Shown here in pieces: positions 46,100 through 55,000 of a stretch of 64,000 bases of DNA. The DNA comes from Macrosoma leucophasiata (taxonomy: Eukaryota; Arthropoda; Insecta; Lepidoptera; Hedylidae): NCBI GenBank assembly GCA_036365455.1, contig JAWQUS010000010.1:13028501-13092500 (forward strand), written 5' to 3'. Position 1 is the first letter of the stretch; each line of letters opens with the position of its first letter. The translations under genes were made by a program, and so were the position numbers. The notes below the pieces were generated by a model, which was given only the letters and a program-made list of their open reading frames with translations, did not search any database and was not told the DNA's origin.

Positions 46100-49000
46100 T
46101 TAAGCATATAAGACGTATATAGCACATGCAATGTAATATAATTAGGTATAAGTTAAAACTAGTTAGTATATTACATATGTATAAGAGCAAGTACACGTTA
46201 AAAATTGTTAATACAAAACGGGCAAACATTTATATTAAGCATTTTCTCGGGGAATTGGCGCTGATAGTCAAGATACAGGCTTTACCTAGTTCGGCTACAG
46301 ATGATTGATTCTTTTAGTTATGATAACACTGTAGCCCACTATATTTTTGGAATATTAACCTGTATTCGTTTAGGCATTATTTATAGAAAATATTTTATTA
46401 ATTTACCATTTCTAGAATTAGTATTATATTCATTTAAGTTCTTAGTCTGATACCTCCAGCGCCACCTTTTGAGGCGGCACCATAGTTACTTAACGGAGGT
46501 CGGTGTCAATTTTATAATGAAAACCATCGACGCAGTCCGTGGGTTGTTCGCAACGAGTGAATATACGTCTAGAAAAATTTGAAGTTATTTTGTGGTTTTC
46601 TTACTATATCCCCTTACCTCGCGTGTGTATTCTACAATTGAGTTTTATGAAATAAGAGTTTTTTTTAATAAATTGTCAACATTAAATAGAAAATACAAAG
46701 TAATGAACTCTACAAATCAACAACACAATACTAATATTATGTTGTCAGTCATATGCCTAAGTATATGATATTATTATGTGTTAGCTATACTCTTTGATAG
46801 TTTAGAATCTAGACTAGACTCTAGATGACAGATTCTTTGAAAAAAAAACTATATCATCACTCTAGCTGAAAAACGTCCGCTGCTGGAAAAAAGCCGTCCT
46901 CAAAATTATTAATTACTTGTACGTCATTGGAGGAGAACATACCATAATCTCCACGCTGGGTTAGCGGACTGGCGCGATGGCAATTGCCGTGGCGGCAGTT
47001 TGACCACCCCTATTCGGTTGACTGACTGCAGTAGCGGATGAATTCTCCTCCCCCCTTCCTCCTTCGATTATATGCTTATTTGCCACTTCATGACATAAAA
47101 AAAAATCTTTCATGAATTCAGTTTAAACAAAATTTGGAAAAACTGTCAAATATGTAGGGCGAGATTCACAGTCTGCAGACTACGGCTTTAATTTGACTTG
47201 AAGTTAAAATTTTGAGTACTACCTTAGTTTCACAGACGGATCAAAATTCTTAATTTTTTTAGAAAGGATATCTTTAATAAGTAAAGAATATGTAGAGTAT
47301 CTACAGTAATTTAAGAGTTTAACACGTTTGTGAAACAGAATAAACATTTCAAAGTTGGACTCCAGGTCTCTGAAATGTAGATATGGTAGCGGTCACTTTA
47401 TGGTGAGATTCACAGACCGCACTACGACTTTACTCTGACGTAGAGTCGAAGGTTGTGATTTTGTTTCGCAGACAAATTCATAATTAACTTTAATCTAGTT
47501 AATCTTTATTTATTAAAAAAGGTTTTCGTAAAGTAAAGTAAACATTTTCGTTCAACTGTGATACAAATAAATGTTGAAATTTCAACTTTAATTCATAGTA
47601 AGGTTGTAACGCGGTCTGTGCATAGAATGGATATAGCGTAGAATCATCAAGCATCTTAAAAAAATATATTTTTATAATTTTTTTTTAAAATTGGATTTTG
47701 TATACCTCAATGCTAAAATTTGGGTTTTACGTTTAAGTTATGGGTCCAAATCTGAATACATTGCGCAGACGTTATAAATTGATGTTCGTGCTACATAACA
47801 ACATTTAATTTTATTGGAATAATCCAAGCTAGCAATTATAATACTCGGATCATTATAATTATACAAAAATACTGTCTGATTATGTTTAAGAAGGGTCAGA
47901 ACTATGCCAATTACAAGGTCAATATATTGTGTTCCTAAAGTTGGCCTTGATCACAAAAAAATTGTAGGTGGGTATTTTGTCAGATTATTGGAATAGGTCG
48001 AGGGTGTGACTAAATACGCCGTTGCGTAATTACGTATTTTATTGAACAATCTCATTTCAGTTCAAGCAATTGTTATGCAATGTATTTATAGATAAACAAC
48101 TCTGTGATTGAAATGATGAAAATAAAATCTTATGCTTACCTATACTACTTTATGTTGTTGTTGTTTATGCCCGTGACTTCGTACGAGTACACGCATAATT
48201 CCCGTTCCTGTATGAATATTCGAGAAATTGTCTCTTAAATAGTACCTCTATATCTATAATAGTCTCTCTATAATACCTCTACATTCATCAGGTAACAATG
48301 TGGCTGAATAAAAGTCCGAAAATTATTTAAAAAATATATACATAAAGGTATAACAATGTCATCAGACAAATTGTGATTGAAAGTGTAATTATTCCTGTTC
48401 AGACATTTTTTACTTTGCCTATCTACGAATTACTAATTCCTACCAAAAATAATATGAAAGTTTGAATGTCTTACTACACAATCACGTAATAATTCTATAC
48501 TGTATTTGGGTATTATTTAGCACAAATATAGTTTTTTCAGCGAAATAACCATAGAAATTAGTTTTTAGCCTGGTAATGACGTCCACTTAGAACAAGTTAC
48601 CTGTAACTTTGTAGGTATCATGTAAGTCGGGTTATCTATACAAATAAATACAATTGGAGTGACTGTTTGTAATATAAAAATAACCACTTCTTACTAAATG
48701 CATATGTATGTATGTATACGATACACATACCAAAATAACATTTTTTACAATTTTTGTCTGTCTGTCTGTCTGTTTGTTGGGGCTAATCTCGGGAACGGCT
48801 TTACTGATTTTAACGGGAAATTCAGTGGCAGGTAGTAGGTACTTTTATACTAGCTACGCCCACGACTTCGTCCGGGTAGATACTGAACAATCATAAATAC
48901 TCACGTGGACGAAGTCGAGGGCACAGCTAGTTAATAAATAAGACTTCATGTAAATGTAATTTCTTAAACTTGCTTGAAGCTACCGAGTAGTAAGTAAAAA

Positions 49001-52000
49001 AAAATAAAAAATTCATTCAGAAAACACGCTGTCGTATCTAGCGGTTGACCTGATAGTGTGCTTATTTGTTTGTACGGCTTATCAAGGCCGGATGTTTTTT
49101 CTATACATTTACGCCACCAAATACTTCGCCCGGCTGCAACATTACAACGTTAGCGGTAAAATTAATATTAGGTCAAGACTAACCTACTGGACTTTGATAA
49201 AGTTGAATTTTTCTCGTGAAATCTCGCATTAACTCCATTTAAATTATCGAAACGCCTTTTATTGAATCGAAATAGAACGTAAGATTTCTATGTCGATTCA
49301 ATAATTTCGATAATTTAAATGGAGTTACTGCGAGATTTCGTGTTGTAATTTGATATTAAACAATATATTGAATGGAGAACGGTTATCGCAGGCTCTTATC
49401 TTTGAAATGTGGAAGTTACTCACTGTAACGTACCTACATACGACCTATTTGATAATGAGGTACTTATAGCCATAAATATTGGGCATTCAAACTTCCACGT
49501 TTTAAGTAGCATTGTATTAACGAAACAATTATATTAACATAATTAAAAAATTGGTTAAAAAATTTACTGAAACCCTCGTAGAACCGTAAATTCTGGATAA
49601 TAGAGCAAAGTTAGGCATACCAAATTTGCGTTGATATAATGAGATAAGTTTAATGTAGGTATCAAGTATGTTGATGAAGATGGCCAGTCAAAGCAGAGTG
49701 TTTCAAAACGATCATGGATACGGTCAGATTTACATAAGTGGTTTGTATTAGTCCTATTATGTGAATGATGTCAGTCTGCCTGCTCTCAGGGTTGCAATTT
49801 CAACTTAAAGGGCTTACAAAAAGCTTAATTCTTGCGTAAGCCTATCTCTAAGTAAATTATTTAAAAAGGATAGATGTTTCAGAAATGTTTGGGGCCTAAA
49901 TCCACTCTCACATGTTTCAGTAGATATCAATCATTTTTACCCATAAAAAAAGGGGGAAAAGTTAAAAACAAATGAAAAATTAGCTTTCAAGCTAACTTGA
50001 CATATACGTAAAATTGCTATTTGGACACTTGTTACTTGAATTTAATAAAAAATGGCAATTTAAAGCTTAATATATCGCAAATGAATCGCTTAATAAAAGA
50101 ATAATCCTCTAAAACTCCCAATATTTTTAAACATTTAACCAACGATATCCCGAAACGTAGGGTGAGCGAGAAAACTTTACCACTTTTTTGGAATAAAAAA
50201 AATTTGTATTGGTGACAAATTACAGCTTTTTGTACCATGAGTCTCCGAGTTAAGCTGCGGACAGGACTACAGACGAGTGATCTTATAAAGGTTCTGTTTT
50301 TTTCTTTTAAGACCCTACCCTAAAACTATTAATACAGTTAGCTGCATTATCTATATAAATTAAAATGAATAGCTTTATGTGTTGGTTCCTAAGCCCAAGA
50401 CTCGAGAACGACTGGACTGATTTCGCTGATTCTTCTTATGTTGTATCGGTAATTGTCCGGCGAAGAAAGAGGAGAGAAAAAAATAAATCGGTAGGAATTG
50501 ATGAATCGGTAGGAATGTTCACATCTGTTAAATTTGTAAAATCTGAATCTTTTAGCTTCGTGACAATTAGATTATTACACGACTATACAAAATCAATGAA
50601 AAAATTTTATCCACGAAGGAGTAAATATGCTGTGTTGTGTCGTCGATGAGTAAATGTGTCATTGTCACTTGTGGTCATCTTGTTGTCATGCGCATTAGGA
50701 CTATCTAGGACGTCAGTGGATTCAACGCACTGTATGACAACTCGCCGTCTATTCTTATTCCTTTAGTCTGAGGTGAAAGTAAGTAAAAAAATGCTCATAA
50801 AATAAAAACTGATGGGCCTATCTGAATCAAATTTTTATGGGACCAATTCGAAACTATTCCGCATCAAACAAAAAAGAAGAGTTACGTAAATCGGTCGAAA
50901 TTCGCGTACATATATTAAAAAATATATATATACCGGCCGAATTGAGAACCTTCTCGTTTTTTGAACTCTGTTAATAAAAATAGATTTGCAGCATATCTGG
51001 AGGAACGAAATGATTCTGCAGTGGGATCCTAACCTATTACATCAGTTAAGCACGATCTTGACATCTACAACAATCAGCGTCAACGTCATACAATTTACAT
51101 CAAACCTTATTAAATCATACATCTATACTTTCAATGAATCTGTGTATTGGTAACCACATGAAAACCCGTTTCGTAGTTTATTATTTATTGTCAGAGTAGA
51201 CAAACCGACGCGGCTGGGGCACTTTGTTTATTAAAAGTGACACTAGTAGTGATTAGCAAAAATATGATTCTATTTGTAAAATCTTCACGGAATGGTTTGC
51301 AATGTAACAATAAGACTTCTGATGGTTACCTACTAGTTCGTTTTATAAATCGTCAAGTCTGTCTGTCCGTCTGTTTGTTTGTTCATCCGTTCGCCACTTT
51401 ACTCTGAAACTATTAGCACTACATCCGAAAATCGATAGTTTTGTGATTATGACCGCTTTATGATTTGCAGACAAAAACAAATAAAAAATTGGTTTTGTGG
51501 GTCTTAGATTTCTAATACCATTTTTATCTAAGTCAGTCGTTTGAAAGATAGACACTTCCAAAGTAGCAAACCCCTCTGTAACATTTCAAATCTATCTAAT
51601 AGATATATTAAAATCAATTGCTGTTCGTTAGTCTCGCTAAAACTTGGGAACGGGTGGGCCGATTTGGCTAATTTTGGTTTTGAATGATCCTTGGAAGTCC
51701 AGGGAGGGTTTGAATGGTAAGAAAATATGAAGAAATTGAAGGGAAATAATAAAAACCACAATTTCATTTTACCATACAAATAGTCCGTATCTATCAAACC
51801 TTTGACACATTATTTCATTCTCAGGCAATACAAAGTTTGCCGAGTCAGCTAGTAAGATATAAAAATACCATACAATAGTTAAATAAAAACTTTCAACTAA
51901 ATTTAGTTAGAATGAGATATTCTTAATACTGTTTGAAATAAGATACATTTTCAAAAATTGCAAAAACTCTCGATAGTTATTATTTGGTACTACGGAACCC

Positions 52001-55000
52001 TTCATGGGCGAATCCAACTCGCACCTGGCAGCTTTTAAATTTTATGTTTCAGTAAAATGTAATTAATGTTTTGAAATCAATTAAAAACAAAACAGTTTTT
52101 TTTTCCTGAAATACGATGAAAGTTATTGTGGTTTTACCCTATTCGTTATTTGGAAACCCCCTTTAGTTAGTCAAAGGGGATTCCCCGTTATTGCCGTTGA
52201 GTTTTTTAATTAATATTTTCGATAGTTAATAATGAGGAAACTCAGGGAGGAAATTAGACGTTACACAAGGCAATTTAATATTTTGTTAATTAGCTGTAAA
52301 TAAAATCCTTTAAGGATTTTATTTACAGCTAATTAACCTTTTGTGACTTGTTTATGTTGAAGTGTCTATCGTTCAAACGATAGGCTTTCAGGAAATTTGG
52401 TTTCATAAACCTCAATATTATTTTTTAAGATAAAGCATTTTGCCCGACACGCAAATGAAAAAAAAAATTTCACTTCCAAAAATGGAGACTCCCCTATTTT
52501 TTATAAAAACCATAAAGCGGTTACAGAATACGTCTATTTAACCAGTTTTAAGTATGTAATCTGATAGTTTCTGATTAAGATGATTGTGACATACGGACGA
52601 AGGGACAGACAGACACCGAATCCATAAGAGTTCCGTTTTTTGCCATTTGGCTACTAACCCTAAAAACCTTCTTTTATAATCCCAATACAAGACAACATTT
52701 AAATTTTGCACGCGTTTATATTATTTATATTATAAGTAAATACCATAAATAAAACTCATTATTTTCAGAGCGTCATCCAAATGCCCGGATTCCGATCACT
52801 GGGTGATGAAGAAGAGGTGGAATTTGAATGCAAAGAGTCGGATAAAGGTCTGGAAGCTACGCGCGTTTCTGGGCCCTCTTCAGTGGACTGCCAAGGATCC
52901 CATCGTCGACCCCTGTCCAAGAAACGTTTCAGGAAGATACGGTATGAATACAATACAATTTTACTTAAAAATAACTAAAATATATAACTAAACCGGTACC
53001 GGTACCATGAAATATTTCCCTATCAACTTTTGCTAAAGTTATGTTTCCACTATGACTTGAACCAAAATTAGGGTAATGACTCATATTTTTTATTATAATT
53101 CTAAAAAGTGTAGGAAATGTTAACTAATATCATCCGTTGACTAAACTCCTAACTAGTATATAACGATCAGTTATCATTGTTCAAAATGTTGCAAAATCGT
53201 ATTTGCTTGTATTGATACCTTTCGAAATATATTGCGTTTTGTAAATCGTTTGCATATTGACAGTTTTAATTTTTTTAAGAATGTAATAATATTTTTTTTA
53301 ATCAATGATATTTCTTTTAATGTTCTGAATTTTTGAAACGCTTCTACCTCATATAGTAATGCACCTGTTTTAATATCTTTTGCATCTATACATTAAATTT
53401 CCATGTTATTTTCGGACTATGTCATTTCAAACAGTAAGTTTATACCTTGTCAAATACCCTATTGGCTACAGAACGAATGGCTGATGAATCATTTATACTA
53501 TTTACACTAGCCCAGCTGCTTTACCATTAAAGCCCGTATTAATATACAGATCTCAGACATTCAGGCGATCCTAAGATCACCTTATTCCATACTAAACGGG
53601 ATTATAAAGCTAGCTAATATAATTTACTTACATGTCTAAGGGAAAATTAAAGGCTAACCCCCTTATCCATAAACGTATTTTAGCTAAAGTGTTGCTAATC
53701 TCTCTTTTGTCTTTTTCTATCATACACATTTCACATTGTAACTGACAAGAACAAAGCATTCTATAGCTAAAACGTATCTAATGTACGTTTATGAATAAGG
53801 GGGTTAGAATAAAATTCCTTGCCTATTGATATCCGTAGAGCTCAAACGCTGGAGTCGTTCAAAAAGCGGCTCTACGCGCACTATTTATCTTCCCTATCTC
53901 CTCCCTAATTTCTTTCTTTCATAGCTTGTCATCTACTTCATTGCATTTACCTTGATAACTGTCCTTGTATATTATGTTGTGTATCTTTAAAGTTTTTTTT
54001 TAGTTTTTAAAGTGTACACCCTACCAACCTACCTATTTTCTTCGACTATCTCTTAAAAGGCTAGGTTGTCTGGAAGAAATCGCTTTAAGCAATAAGACCA
54101 CCTAATTGTACTGTGTCCTTATGTGTCAGTTGATTCTGTTATTTATGTTTATTTGGTGTACAATAAAGAGTTACTTACTTACTTACTTACTTAGTTGTTA
54201 TAATAATATCTCCGTGATAATTATTACGGGGCCATACATTACCATCATACTGAAACAAGATAGTGCTGGACACTACCATTTGGCGGCCGATAGATTAGGT
54301 AATGCGGTGGTGCCTACGCCCTCAAGTTTCTACACTGGAACTCTACCACCAGTAATATAATTAATAATTTACTAGTGGTAGAGTTCCATATTATTTTATT
54401 GTTTAGCACTGGCAGTGGTGTGATACTGATTGAGAGTTTGAGATTCCAGTCTCAGAGCTCAAATACGTAGGTATCACAGCATTGCCACCTAATACTAGAG
54501 TTCAGCATTATCGTGTTCCTGTTAGTTGGTAATGTATGCTCCCGTTATAACTATCACAGAGGCGAAATAGCTTTGGCCGCAGAAATGCCAACACATCTGC
54601 AGATTTTGTGTAGATGTAGTATTCACTTATCATCCATGTGAACTGTATGCTTGTTTACTAACATCGTAAAATAAACTTATAATCCCTAAACCAACGATTC
54701 ACCAGTTACGTTTTTGTCCTATGTAATAGGCAGCAGCGCTTATGACATCTCTGTGGACTTCACCAATCTCCGAGCGTGGAACTGCCTGAATATGGGATAA
54801 TCCTAATAAAACTTACCCCTTCAACCCAGGCAGCTAACTCACCCTCTAACTCAACCCACTGTAGCAGTATTGACATGCTACTACTAGACAACCGAGCCAG
54901 TTATTAGTGAAGTTTTTATTTAAGAATTCATCACCATAATTTCAGCCAAAGATGTCCACTGCTGGACCAAAGCTTCCCTATAAGGGGGATGTGCCATATA

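Noticed and set aside
53343..53352. CTACCTCA let-7 seed match
   Set aside because: It lies in intron 3 of lin-28 and would be spliced out.
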